The translations under genes were made by a program, and so were the position numbers. From JAWLHJ01 sp040904945 (lineage in GTDB: Bacteria > Gemmatimonadota > Gemmatimonadetes > Longimicrobiales > Gaopeijiaceae), in the NCBI GenBank assembly GCA_040904945.1, contig JBBDSM010000066.1:1-42370 (forward strand): a stretch of 42,370 nucleotides of DNA. Reading direction: 5' to 3'. Shown piece after piece: positions 22,189 to 30,081 of this stretch (position 1 is its first letter; each line of letters starts with the position of its first letter). Below the pieces are notes generated by a model, which saw only the letters and a list, made by a program, of their open reading frames with translations, was not told the DNA's origin and did no database searches.

Positions 22189-23811
22189 TCAGCTTCGCGC
22201 CCCGACCTCTTCCGGGTCGTCGAAGACTTGGCTGCCCTCGCGCGCCGCAACCTCCCCAGGATCGGCGAGGTGGTGCACCGCGCGCCAGATGTGGTAGACC
22301 ACCCGGTCCATCCAGCGTAGGGCCTCCAGGCTGGCCACCATGTGACTCGGATCCACCTGTCCCGTGGCGGCTCGGTCGAGGATCCTCAGGCGCTCGGCCC
22401 GCCGGTGGTCCGCCACGGCGGCGGACAGACCCTCGAGCGCCTCCTGCGGAGAGTCACCTGTCCCGTGCAGCCACGCCGAGGCTCGGCCGAGGATCTCGAG
22501 GGCGTGACTCACCTCCGACCGGATCTCGGGTGAACCGGGAAGGACACGGCCGTGTGCCTCAGCCAGGGCGTCGGTCAGGCGATCGATATGATCAATGGCG
22601 TGGAGGACCCCCAGGTGCCGGTGGTGCTCCTGGGCCAGGCTCGGTGTGGTCTTCACGTTCCCGAGAAAACGGCGGGTCTCACCGAGGGCCTCGCGGATCC
22701 GGTCGAGCTCGGAAGCGCGTGACGCGCGGGCGCCGGGGCGAAGAGCGCCCACGGCGACCTCCATGGTGGCCGCGAGGATGCCGAGCACCGTCCGCCGCGC
22801 CGCCTCGACACCCACGGCAGGAACCTCGGCCACGGAAGGGTCCAGGTTACGAGTCAGCTCCGGTCCGCGGTCGGGGATCATGCGTGTCACCAGGGCGGCG
22901 AAGCGGGGGGTGACCGGAAGCAGGATCATCACGCCGAGGGCGTTGAATGCTGTGTGGAACGCCGCGAGCGCCACCGCCGGATCGTCGGCGCCGGGGAGCG
23001 CGCCCGTTCCCTCTACCAGATACAGGAAGATCGGCGCCAGCGCGAAGGCCGCCGTGCCGGCCACGACGTTGAAGAGGATGTGGGCAAGGCCGGTCCGGCG
23101 GGCCGGAACCGAGGCTCCGATGGAGGCCAGCGCGGCGGTGACGGTCGTGCCCAGGTTCTGACCGATGACGAGCATGGTGGCCTGCCCCAGTCCGAGGGTC
23201 CCCGTGTGAAGCGCGGTGAGTGTGGTGGCCACGGCCGCGCTCGAGGACTGGAGCACGACGGTCATGGCCGCGCCGACGACCACCAGGAGCACCCGGCCTC
23301 CCAGGGTCGCTCCGGGGAAGCGTTCCGGATCGAAGGTCGAAGCCAACGAGGACATCGACTGCTGCAGGATGTCGATGCCGACGAAGATGACACCGAACCC
23401 GGCGAGGGCCAGGCCGATGGAGGCCGCCCGGCCCCGGAGGAGGAAGCGCGCGAGGGCTCCGACACCGACGAGCGGTAGGGCCAGGGCCGCAACGCTCACC
23501 TTGAGGCCGAGGAGGGACACGATCCAGCCCGTGCTCGTGGTGCCCAGATTGGCCCCGAAGATGACCCCCACCGCCTGGGTGAAGCTGAGGAGTCCCGCGC
23601 TCACGAAGCCGATGGTGGTAAGCACCGTGGCGGAAGACGACTGGACCAGCGCCGTCACCCCTACGCCGGAAAGAACGGCCCGGGCCGGCCCCCCGGTGAA
23701 CCGAGCCAGCCCGCCACGTAACGCGTCACCGGCGGCGGCCTTGAGCCCCTCCGTCATGAGCACCATGCCCAGGAGGAAGAGACCGATGCCCCCAAGGAGG
23801 CTGCCGATCAC
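22189..23811 (-). CDS. Na+/phosphate cotransporter (NptA-like) with PhoU domain
   Basis: The 540-residue protein has the two inverted repeats of the SLC34/NptA family, each with its QSSS motif: ALVQSSSATVLTTIGF (about 54-70) and VVLQSSSAAVATTLTAL (about 185-200). It imports phosphate with sodium. About eight membrane helices span residues 1-310. The remaining residues (about 340-540) form a helical PhoU-like cytoplasmic domain seen in many bacterial members. The start is GTG 23811. It lies 62 bases upstream of the amidohydrolase-like lipoprotein on the same strand. A link between phosphate uptake and that enzyme is not evident. Confidence 0.92.
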   Translation of the reverse strand: MIGSLLGGIGLFLLGMVLMTEGLKAAAGDALRGGLARFTGGPARAVLSGVGVTALVQSSSATVLTTIGFVSAGLLSFTQAVGVIFGANLGTTSTGWIVSLLGLKVSVAALALPLVGVGALARFLLRGRAASIGLALAGFGVIFVGIDILQQSMSSLASTFDPERFPGATLGGRVLLVVVGAAMTVVLQSSSAAVATTLTALHTGTLGLGQATMLVIGQNLGTTVTAALASIGASVPARRTGLAHILFNVVAGTAAFALAPIFLYLVEGTGALPGADDPAVALAAFHTAFNALGVMILLPVTPRFAALVTRMIPDRGPELTRNLDPSVAEVPAVGVEAARRTVLGILAATMEVAVGALRPGARASRASELDRIREALGETRRFLGNVKTTPSLAQEHHRHLGVLHAIDHIDRLTDALAEAHGRVLPGSPEIRSEVSHALEILGRASAWLHGTGDSPQEALEGLSAAVADHRRAERLRILDRAATGQVDPSHMVASLEALRWMDRVVYHIWRAVHHLADPGEVAAREGSQVFDDPEEVGARS

Positions 23812-23838
23812 GCCGCGGCCGCCCGGAAGCGGATGGGC

Positions 23839-24102
23839 TCAGCGGCGCCATAGCCCGCCCCGCACGCGATCCCCGCCTCCGAACGCGTAGTCGACGCTGA
23901 AGCGCACGCTCCGCGTGCCCTCGGACTTCCGGCCGATCTGGACATGGGTGAAATCACGCGTCGCGAAGGAGGTACGTCGCAGCCCGAGGCGATCCTCAAA
24001 CACCCTACGCAGGGAGGCGCGTCGGTTGAGGAAACGATACCGGAGGCCGAAGTCGGTTGGAACCCTGGAGTCGGAGCGCCCCTGGGGCAAGTCGACCGCC
24101 AA
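23839..24102 (-). CDS. possible C-terminal remnant of an outer-membrane beta-barrel protein
   Basis: The frame encodes FGLRYRFLNRRASLRRVF, then THVQIGRKSEGTRSVRFSVD and YAFGGG, with alternating polar/aromatic residues like terminal beta-barrel strands. There is no convincing start (TTG at 24102), and the frame stays open upstream without family features. The 418-bp region between NptA and thiC (23812-24229) contains nothing else convincing. It may be a decayed gene 3' end or non-coding. Confidence 0.3.
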   Translation of the reverse strand: MAVDLPQGRSDSRVPTDFGLRYRFLNRRASLRRVFEDRLGLRRTSFATRDFTHVQIGRKSEGTRSVRFSVDYAFGGGDRVRGGLWRR

Positions 24103-24229
24103 CGACGGAATCGGCCCATGGACCTCCCGCTCGATGTCCCCTCGCCCCAGGGCGGCACCGGATCGGCGCCGTGCCCGCCCCGCTACACCTCCGACCGGTT
24201 GATCGCTCCCCCGCGCGCTGCGGCTCGGC

Positions 24230-25936
24230 CTACTCCGCCTCCACGTAGATCTCCCCGCCCTTTTCCCGGAACTCCCCGGCCTTCTCCCGCATCCCCGCCT
24301 CGACGGCCTCCACTGTGTCCATCCCCTGCTCGGCGGCGAACTGGCGGATATCTTCCGTGATCTTCATGGAGCAGAACTTCGGCCCGCACATGCTGCAGAA
24401 GTGGGCCACCTTCGCGCCCTCGGCCGGAAGCGTCTCGTCGTGGTACTCGAGCGCGGTCATCGGATCGAGCGACAGGTTGAACTGGTCGCGCCAGCGGAAC
24501 TCGAAGCGCGCCTTGGACAGCGCGTCGTCCCAGTCCTGCGCCCGAGGATGACCCTTCGCCAGGTCCGCCGCGTGGGCCGCGATCTTGTACGTGATCACCC
24601 CCTGCTTCACGTCGTCACGGTTGGGCAGCCCCAGGTGCTCCTTCGGCGTCACGTAGCAGAGCATGGCCGTGCCGTACCACCCGATCTGCGCCGCGCCGAT
24701 GGCGCTGGTGATGTGGTCGTACGCGGGCGCGATGTCGGTGGTGAGCGGCCCGAGGGTGTAGAACGGCGCCTCGTCGCACCACTCGAGCTGCTTGGTCATG
24801 TTCTCCTCGATGAGGTGCATGGGCACGTGGCCGGGTCCCTCGTTCATGACCTGCACCCCGTACTCCCAGGCAATCTTCGTCAGCTCGCCCTGCACCTTCA
24901 GCTCGGCGAACTGCGCCTCGTCGTTGGCGTCGCGGATGGAGCCGGGCCGGAGCCCATCGCCCAGGGAGAACGACACGTCGTACTCCGCCATGATCTCGCA
25001 CAGCTCGCGGAAGTGCGTGTAGGTGAAGTTCTCCTTGTGGTGCGCCATGCACCATTTGGCCAGGATCGAGCCGCCGCGGGACACGATACCGGTGAGGCGG
25101 TTGGCGGTGAGGGGGATGAACCGCAGCAGCACCCCGGCGTGGACGGTGAAGTAGTCCACGCCCTGCTCACACTGCTCGATGATGGTGTCGCGGTAGATCT
25201 CCCAGGTGAGGTCCTCGGGCACGCCGTCCACCTTTTCCAGCGCCTGGTAGATCGGCACGGTGCCGATGGGCACCGGCGAGTTCCGGAGGAGCCACTCCCG
25301 GGTCTCGTGGATGTTCTTGCCGGTGGAGAGGTCCATGACGGTGTCGGCACCCCACAGCGTGGCCCAGCGGAGCTTCTCGACTTCCTCCTCGATGGACGAG
25401 CTCACCGCCGAGTTTCCGATGTTGGCGTTGATCTTCACCTTGAAGTTCCGCCCTATGATCATCGGCTCGAGCTCGGGGTGGTTCACGTTGGCCGGGATGA
25501 TCGCCCGGCCCCGGGCCACCTCGTCGCGCACGAACTCCGGATCCATCCCCTCGCGGATGGCGACGAACTCCATCTCCGGGGTGATCTCACCCCGGCGGGC
25601 GTACGTCATCTGGGTGACGGAGCCCGTCCCGCGGACGGTCGGGCGGGCGAGGCCGGACGGCATCTCCAGCTCGCCCCGGAGGTCGCGGACACGGCCGGTC
25701 TCGCGGACGCCGCGTTCGGCGATCCACCCCTCGCGGAGAGACGGAAGCCCCTCACGGACGTCCGCACCCAGGGGGCCGCTCGTGTCGTAGACCCGGAACG
25801 GTTCCTCGCCGCCGCTCAGCGCGATCTCGCGCATGGGGACGCGAACGCCGTGGCGGCCCTCCACGTAGACCTTCCGGGAGTTGGGGAAGGCGTCGGGGTA
25901 GTCGGTGTGGGGGGTGCTTCCGTTGCGCTCGCTCAT
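24230..25936 (-). CDS. thiC: phosphomethylpyrimidine synthase ThiC
   Basis: A 568-residue radical-SAM enzyme of thiamine biosynthesis that converts aminoimidazole ribotide to hydroxymethylpyrimidine phosphate in the cytoplasm. Typical features are RKVYVEGRHGVRVPMREI near the N-terminus, ARRGEITPEMEFVAIREG, RAIIPANVNHPELEPMIIG, TVHAGVLLRFIPLTANRLTG, NEGPGHVPMHLIEENM and LGPLTTDIAPAYDHITSAIG. The C-terminal Fe-S site is CSMCGPKFC (about 514-522, C-x2-C-x4-C), which binds the SAM-coordinating cluster. The length is somewhat short of the E. coli enzyme, as in many bacteria with a reduced N-terminal region. It starts at ATG 25936, about 90 bases below a TPP riboswitch. No other thi gene lies beside it. 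Confidence 0.97.
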   Translation of the reverse strand: MSERNGSTPHTDYPDAFPNSRKVYVEGRHGVRVPMREIALSGGEEPFRVYDTSGPLGADVREGLPSLREGWIAERGVRETGRVRDLRGELEMPSGLARPTVRGTGSVTQMTYARRGEITPEMEFVAIREGMDPEFVRDEVARGRAIIPANVNHPELEPMIIGRNFKVKINANIGNSAVSSSIEEEVEKLRWATLWGADTVMDLSTGKNIHETREWLLRNSPVPIGTVPIYQALEKVDGVPEDLTWEIYRDTIIEQCEQGVDYFTVHAGVLLRFIPLTANRLTGIVSRGGSILAKWCMAHHKENFTYTHFRELCEIMAEYDVSFSLGDGLRPGSIRDANDEAQFAELKVQGELTKIAWEYGVQVMNEGPGHVPMHLIEENMTKQLEWCDEAPFYTLGPLTTDIAPAYDHITSAIGAAQIGWYGTAMLCYVTPKEHLGLPNRDDVKQGVITYKIAAHAADLAKGHPRAQDWDDALSKARFEFRWRDQFNLSLDPMTALEYHDETLPAEGAKVAHFCSMCGPKFCSMKITEDIRQFAAEQGMDTVEAVEAGMREKAGEFREKGGEIYVEAE

Positions 25937-26021
25937 GACGACTCCACTGCGGGGCGCAGCGAGCGCGGGCCGGGCCGGTACCGGACGATCGCCTTGCGGC
26001 GTCTTGCGGAGACCCTCCTGC

Positions 26022-26108
26022 CGCGCTCCCTACGCCGGTTTGAACCGGATCAGGTTCCAAGGGTCTGTCTCAATCCCACAGCGTTCGTGGGATGCCCCTG
26101 GCGGCCTC
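26022..26108 (-). promoter_or_regulatory. TPP (THI-box) riboswitch upstream of thiC
   Basis: On the minus strand the sequence carries the conserved TPP aptamer elements in order: AGGGGCATCCC, a variable P3 hairpin (GGGATGC...GGGATTG with CCCACGAACGCTGTGGG), TGAGACAGACCCTT, GAACCTGATCCGGTTC and the closing GCGTAGGGAGC. These match the established thi element core (CUGAGA, ACCUGAUC, GCGNAGGGA). It sits 90 bases before the thiC start, so thiC is very probably switched off by thiamine pyrophosphate. Confidence 0.93.
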
Positions 26109-26217
26109 GCACCACGCCGGACGATCCGACGGGAGCGATAGTGCAAGCTAGACCTGCTGGGACGTCGCCGAAAGTCCCGAGCCTGACCCTCGCGCCCAAC
26201 GGCGGATGCCTCGGTGC

Positions 26218-26691
26218 TCAGCCCCCCGGTATCACCGACCGAGGGGGATCACCGCCGCCCCCGCCGTCGCCGCTCGAGCTGGTCCCTTGCAACGCCTCGG
26301 AGGCCAGATAGACGCCGACACCGACCAACACCGCGGACACCGCGGAACGCCACCACGAGACGGCCCGAACCTCTGCGCGCGCGACCGCGCTCTCGGGAAT
26401 CGTCAGCGCGTACGCCGCCGCGTCGAATCGATTGCCGCCCGCGGCGTAGAGCGCCTCCGCGGCGACGACCCACGCCCCGTGGTCACGACGGAGCATCGAG
26501 CCGTCGACCCGCTGGATCTCGTGCGCGGTGAAGCCCGCGACGTCGAAGCTCCTGGGCGTGCCGAGATGCACGCGCACGGGCGTCCCCTCCACCATCGGCG
26601 GTGCGGGCTCGGCCACGGCGACGTACTGGTAGCAGCCAACGGTCGGCCCGAGGACGACCAGCAGGAGGATCGAACTGAGTGAGCGAGGCAT
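26218..26691 (-). CDS. small lipoprotein of unknown function
   Basis: ATG 26691 opens MPRSLSSILLLVVLGPTVGC, a good lipoprotein signal with Cys at 20; the longer TTG start at 26712 adds seven residues before it. The 157 residues then hold a small beta-rich domain (YQYVAVAEPAPPMVEGTPVR, SFDVAGFTAHEIQRVDGSM and a following WVVAAEALYAAGGNRFD), then a predicted helix (WWRSAVSAVLVGVGVYLASEAL) and a glycine-rich end. The signature resembles uncharacterised Gemmatimonadota lipoproteins, but I cannot name a family. It lies 147 bases downstream of the TonB receptor on the same strand and may be transcribed with it. Confidence 0.7.
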   Translation of the reverse strand: MPRSLSSILLLVVLGPTVGCYQYVAVAEPAPPMVEGTPVRVHLGTPRSFDVAGFTAHEIQRVDGSMLRRDHGAWVVAAEALYAAGGNRFDAAAYALTIPESAVARAEVRAVSWWRSAVSAVLVGVGVYLASEALQGTSSSGDGGGGGDPPRSVIPGG

Positions 26692-26859
26692 GGGATTCCG
26701 GGTGGAGGTCAAGGACGGCGATGTTACCCACGGGGAACGGACGGGTTCGCACGCTCTCCCCGGCCTGAGCGCTCCTCCCGGAAACGCACGAGCCCCCGGA
26801 AGCGTGACCGCTGAACGCGGCCCGCCCCCGGAGGCTCCGGAGCGACAGAGCGCCGAGCG

Positions 26860-29328
26860 TCAGCGCATCACGCGGATCCCGAGCGAAAGCGTCCGCGGAA
26901 GCCCCGGGCGCAGCCCCGCCGGACGGCGGGCCACCACGTAGCGGGCGTCGCCGATGTTCTCCACCGCCGCGTGCACGGTGGCGCCGTTGCTCACCTCGTA
27001 CTCCACACCGGCGCCGAAGACCACGAAGGCGTCGGTGCTCACCGCGGCGTCGATGTCGCCCTGCCCGGCGGTCGTCCGCATGGCCGAGGTCCCGGAGGCG
27101 GTGAGCCGCGCGCTCCACGGACCACCCTCGAGGCCGGCCGACGTGAAGAACTGATGCGTCGGCAGGTAGGGAAGGTGATCCCCCACTTCAACGGTGCCCC
27201 AGGCCCCGAAGTCGCTCTCGAATCCGGACTGGAAGGTGGCCTGCGTCAGCGTGTACGTCGCGCTGAGCGGAAGACGCCATGCTCCGTCCGCCCCCACCTC
27301 CACGTCGCGGGAGGCGGAAAATTCCAGTCCGAGCGTGCGGACTGCCCCGCCGTTGAACACCTCGTTGTCCCCACCGCCGCCCACGGCCAGTGTCGCGGTG
27401 CCGAGAATGTTGTCGTAGTCACTGAAGAATCCGGTGACCTCGAACGAGCTCCCCGGCCGGAGTGACCGGATGCCGAGCTCGTAGTTCACGCTCGACTCGG
27501 GGTCGGTGGCCTCGTCGGCACCCGGGCCGCCCGGCCCGAATCCCTTGTGCACGCCGCCGTAGACCTGAAGGTCCGGGCTGACGTCGTAGAGCGCACCGAG
27601 GCCCGGGATCCAGGCCGACATCGAGTTGGTCCGCTGTCCGGTGGGCGTGGTCCGCTCGGAGTCGCCGGCCGCGTAGTCGAGCCGCTCGAAGTCGATGGTC
27701 TCGTAGCGCACGCCGGGGGCGAGCGTCAGCGCGCCCATCTCGATGCGGTCCATCAAGTGGAACGCCCACGCGGACGCCGAGCTCACCCGGTTCGCCTGGC
27801 TGCCGGGCGCGCCCGCGGTCTCGAGCGACATCCGACCGTTCAGGATCGAATAGTCGTCCTCCTGCTGGAACCGGTCCTCGTCATCCTCGTGATATCGGAC
27901 TCCGAGCTCCAGATCGTGGCGGACGGCGTCTCCGAACACGGCACCGACCTGCGACTGCACGCCTCGCGACATGTACTCGCGGTTGTTGGCGCGAACCCTC
28001 AGCACACCCACACCGTCTTCGGTCCCACGTAGGTACCCGAGCTCGGTGGGGTAGGCGTCCGGATCGGCGAGCACACCGCCGATCGACGCGCCACCCACGG
28101 ATCCCAGCTTGTACCAGTTCCGCGCGAAGTCGTTGCGGTACAGCGTCGTGGTCACGTCGACACCGGCCGGGAACTGCACGAAGTGCCGCAGCTGGATCTG
28201 CTGGTGGTCGGCGTTCATGACGTCCTGCTGCGACCCGGCATACCGGCGGAACGGCGTCACCTCGAAGTCGGCCTCGGTGAGCCCGAGGTACGTCTCGTCG
28301 GAGCGCTGATCGTAATATCCCAGCTTGAGCTCGACCTCCTGGTAGGTGCGTGCGTCCAGCGACGTGTTCAACCGGATCTTGCCCACGTAGTCCTGGAGGT
28401 CGAAGCCGGTGTTGCCTCCGAAGTCCAACTCCTTGAAGCCGTCGGTCCGCGACTGGTAGGTCTCGAACATCCAGCCGTAGTTCTCGGCGGCGTCACCGAC
28501 GCGGGCCCGGACCTTTCGGGTGTCGTTGCTGCCGCCCGAGCCGTCGACCATCACGGAAAACCGGTTCGGAATCGGAGTGGACACCATGTTGAGCGCGCCC
28601 CCGATCGTGGAAGGGCCATACCGGATCTGGCTGGATCCCTTCCGGACCTCGATGGCGCTCATGCGCCCGGCCAGCGGGAAGTAGTAGGCGGCCGGCGCGG
28701 CATAGGGGGCGGGAGCGATGAGCACGCCGTCCTCCATGAGCGTGATCTTCGAGCTCCGCTCGACCCCGGTTCCCCGGAAGCCGATGTTGGGCCGGAGCCC
28801 GTAGCCTTCCTCCCCCTGCACGTTCACGCCCGGCACCTCACGAAGGAGCGCGTGCACGTCGTCGTAGACCACCGGGCGCTCTTGGAGCGAGCGCGGCCCG
28901 ATCACGTGAACCGAGCCGGGCACCCGGCTCCGATCCATCCCCTCGGAGAGCCGCGTACGCCCGAGCAGCACCAGGATCGGATCGATGTCCACGGGCGCGG
29001 CATCGAGTGCGATCTCGGGGCGGGCGACCGCATCGGCCCGGACGTCGACGGTCCGCTCCAGCACGGACCTGCCGATCACGTGGAAGCGCAGGGTATACGT
29101 GCCCGCGGGAACACGGTTGAAGAGGAAGCGGCCGGCTTCATCGGACAGCGCGGTGCGCCCCGCCTCGGCCAGCTCCACGCTGACGCCGGCGAGCGGCGCT
29201 CCGCCTTCGACGCTCCGAACCGTTCCGCTGACGACTCCGTAATCCTGCGCGAGCGCCGGGGAGGCGCCCACCCCGACGATGACCGCGACGGCGGCCAGAA
29301 TGTGCGTGAACCGCTTGAACGATTGCAT
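26860..29328 (-). CDS. TonB-dependent receptor with carboxypeptidase-like N-terminal domain
   Basis: I start at ATG 29328 because the 30 residues before it run through the promoter. The 822-residue outer-membrane protein has a signal peptide (THILAAVAVIVGVGASPALA). A CarboxypepD_reg-like domain follows (VVSGTVRSVEGGAPLAGVSV, SDEAGRFLFNRVPAGTYTLR). The plug is PGSVHVIGPRSLQERPVVYD, VHALLREVPGVNVQGEEGYG and LRPNIGFRGTGVERSSKITL. A 22-strand barrel ends at RTLSLGIRVMR. It resembles Fe(3+)-dicitrate/FecA-type siderophore receptors (the LRPNIGFRG plug and MEDGVLIAPAPY). A Fur-like box over the promoter supports iron import. The actual ligand cannot be read from sequence. No FecR/FecI genes are adjacent. 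Confidence 0.9.
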   Translation of the reverse strand: MQSFKRFTHILAAVAVIVGVGASPALAQDYGVVSGTVRSVEGGAPLAGVSVELAEAGRTALSDEAGRFLFNRVPAGTYTLRFHVIGRSVLERTVDVRADAVARPEIALDAAPVDIDPILVLLGRTRLSEGMDRSRVPGSVHVIGPRSLQERPVVYDDVHALLREVPGVNVQGEEGYGLRPNIGFRGTGVERSSKITLMEDGVLIAPAPYAAPAAYYFPLAGRMSAIEVRKGSSQIRYGPSTIGGALNMVSTPIPNRFSVMVDGSGGSNDTRKVRARVGDAAENYGWMFETYQSRTDGFKELDFGGNTGFDLQDYVGKIRLNTSLDARTYQEVELKLGYYDQRSDETYLGLTEADFEVTPFRRYAGSQQDVMNADHQQIQLRHFVQFPAGVDVTTTLYRNDFARNWYKLGSVGGASIGGVLADPDAYPTELGYLRGTEDGVGVLRVRANNREYMSRGVQSQVGAVFGDAVRHDLELGVRYHEDDEDRFQQEDDYSILNGRMSLETAGAPGSQANRVSSASAWAFHLMDRIEMGALTLAPGVRYETIDFERLDYAAGDSERTTPTGQRTNSMSAWIPGLGALYDVSPDLQVYGGVHKGFGPGGPGADEATDPESSVNYELGIRSLRPGSSFEVTGFFSDYDNILGTATLAVGGGGDNEVFNGGAVRTLGLEFSASRDVEVGADGAWRLPLSATYTLTQATFQSGFESDFGAWGTVEVGDHLPYLPTHQFFTSAGLEGGPWSARLTASGTSAMRTTAGQGDIDAAVSTDAFVVFGAGVEYEVSNGATVHAAVENIGDARYVVARRPAGLRPGLPRTLSLGIRVMR

Positions 29329-29355
29329 GAATGCGTTGACCCGGACTGTATGGAT

Positions 29356-29374
29356 GAGAATGATTTTCAATACT
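29356..29374 (-). promoter_or_regulatory. Fur-like box overlapping the TonB-receptor promoter
   Basis: GAGAATGATTTTCAATACT matches the 19-bp Fur consensus at about 13 of 19 positions, with the central AATGAT...TCA core intact. It lies 28-46 bases before the start codon and just downstream of the putative -10 box, where Fur would block transcription. A separate palindrome TGTCCAGACA follows at 29374-29383. Confidence 0.65.
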
Positions 29375-29382
29375 GTCCAGAC

Positions 29383-29411
29383 AAATAAAGCCGGCGGCGA
29401 TGCACTGTCAA
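29383..29411 (-). promoter_or_regulatory. candidate sigma70-type promoter for the TonB receptor
   Basis: On the minus strand TTGACA (29406-29411) and TTATTT (29383-29388) are separated by exactly 17 bases. The -35 box is a perfect consensus and the -10 is weaker. Transcription would begin near 29376, inside or next to the Fur-like box. Confidence 0.6.
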
Positions 29412-29423
29412 GCATCAAATAGA

Positions 29424-29460
29424 CGAAGGCCCGGTCGGCAGGGTGCCGACCGGGCCTTCG
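29424..29460 (-). terminator. strong hairpin terminator of the DUF4168 gene
   Basis: CGAAGGCCCGGTCGG and CCGACCGGGCCTTCG form a perfect 15-bp stem around a 7-base loop. On the minus strand it follows the DUF4168 stop by 24 bases and is followed by TCTATTT. It also isolates that gene from the TonB-receptor promoter downstream. Confidence 0.75.
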
Positions 29461-29484
29461 CTCGTCGAGCCGGCGTCTAGGGCG

Positions 29485-29847
29485 CTACATGGTACCCGTC
29501 AGTTCCGCGTAGATCTCTTCGAACTCGGCCCGCAACTCTTCATCGCTGTTGAGGATGTTCGTGATCGCGCTGTACCGATCCACGGACATGCCGTTCTCCT
29601 CGAGGATCGCCATCATGCGGTCGTTGGCTTCCTGCTGCAGGGCGTTGGCCTCTTCAGCCGTCTCCGCGGCCGCGAGCGCCGGGCTCATCTCGGCACGGAC
29701 CTCACCGATCTCGACGTAAGCCTCGGTGAACGTCTCGAGCTCGTCGCGGTCGGGGGCTTCCTGCGCCGTGATCTGAGCGGGCACGAGCGCCATCAGGAGG
29801 GCGAGGGTCATGCCGGCCATGCGCTGGGTCAGGGTGTTCACTGTCAT
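29485..29847 (-). CDS. secreted DUF4168-family protein
   Basis: Start ATG 29847 with GGAGAGA four bases upstream gives 120 residues; the frame extends to 29976 but the extra part is not protein-like. A signal peptide (MAGMTLALLMALVPAQITAQ) is followed by the DUF4168 domain: LETFTEAYVEIGEVRAEMSP, AEEANALQQEANDRMMAILE, NGMSVDRYSAITNILNSDEE. Members are short helical periplasmic proteins of unknown function. It is divergent from the NtrB-like kinase, with an inverted repeat in the shared upstream region, so the two-component pair could control it. A strong terminator follows the gene. Confidence 0.8.
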   Translation of the reverse strand: MTVNTLTQRMAGMTLALLMALVPAQITAQEAPDRDELETFTEAYVEIGEVRAEMSPALAAAETAEEANALQQEANDRMMAILEENGMSVDRYSAITNILNSDEELRAEFEEIYAELTGTM

Positions 29848-30015
29848 TCTCTCCGTCTGAATGCTCGGAAGTTGTCGTGCCCTCTCCTGAGCAACGACCG
29901 TTCCAGAGGCGGGCGGCCCGGTCCACCACATGCCCGAATCGGCCGTCATGACCGGCGATCCACGGTACGGGGCCATGTCCGCACGACCACCCGCGGCCCC
30001 TGAATCGGTCGAACA

Positions 30016-30045
30016 ATTGTGTCATACCGACACATGCGCCACAAT
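30016..30045. promoter_or_regulatory. nested inverted repeat between divergent genes, candidate operator
   Basis: TGTGTC-ATACC-GACACA (30018-30034) is a perfect 6-bp inverted repeat with a 5-bp spacer. The outer ATTGTG (30016-30021) is complementary to CACAAT (30040-30045). It lies 37-66 bases before the likely GTG start of the NtrB-like kinase, and may be a binding site of the cognate regulator. No sigma54 -24/-12 promoter was recognised near it. Confidence 0.45.
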
Positions 30046-30081
30046 GTAGATGCCGACGACCCGGAAACAGGAAGAGGTCCA

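Noticed and set aside
24401..26311. Long plus-strand open frame opposite thiC
   Set aside because: It mirrors the thiC codons and covers the TPP riboswitch; no start signal or family feature.
26713..26859. Imperfect hairpin (GAGCCCCCGG with CCGGAGGCTC) between the TonB receptor and the lipoprotein
   Set aside because: The stem has a mismatch, the loop is long and the T-rich tail is poor, so I did not call a terminator.
29848..29940. GGCACGACAACTTCCGAGC on the minus strand upstream of the DUF4168 gene as a sigma54 promoter
   Set aside because: The -24 half is close to GGCAC, but the -12 half lacks TTGC at the right spacing.
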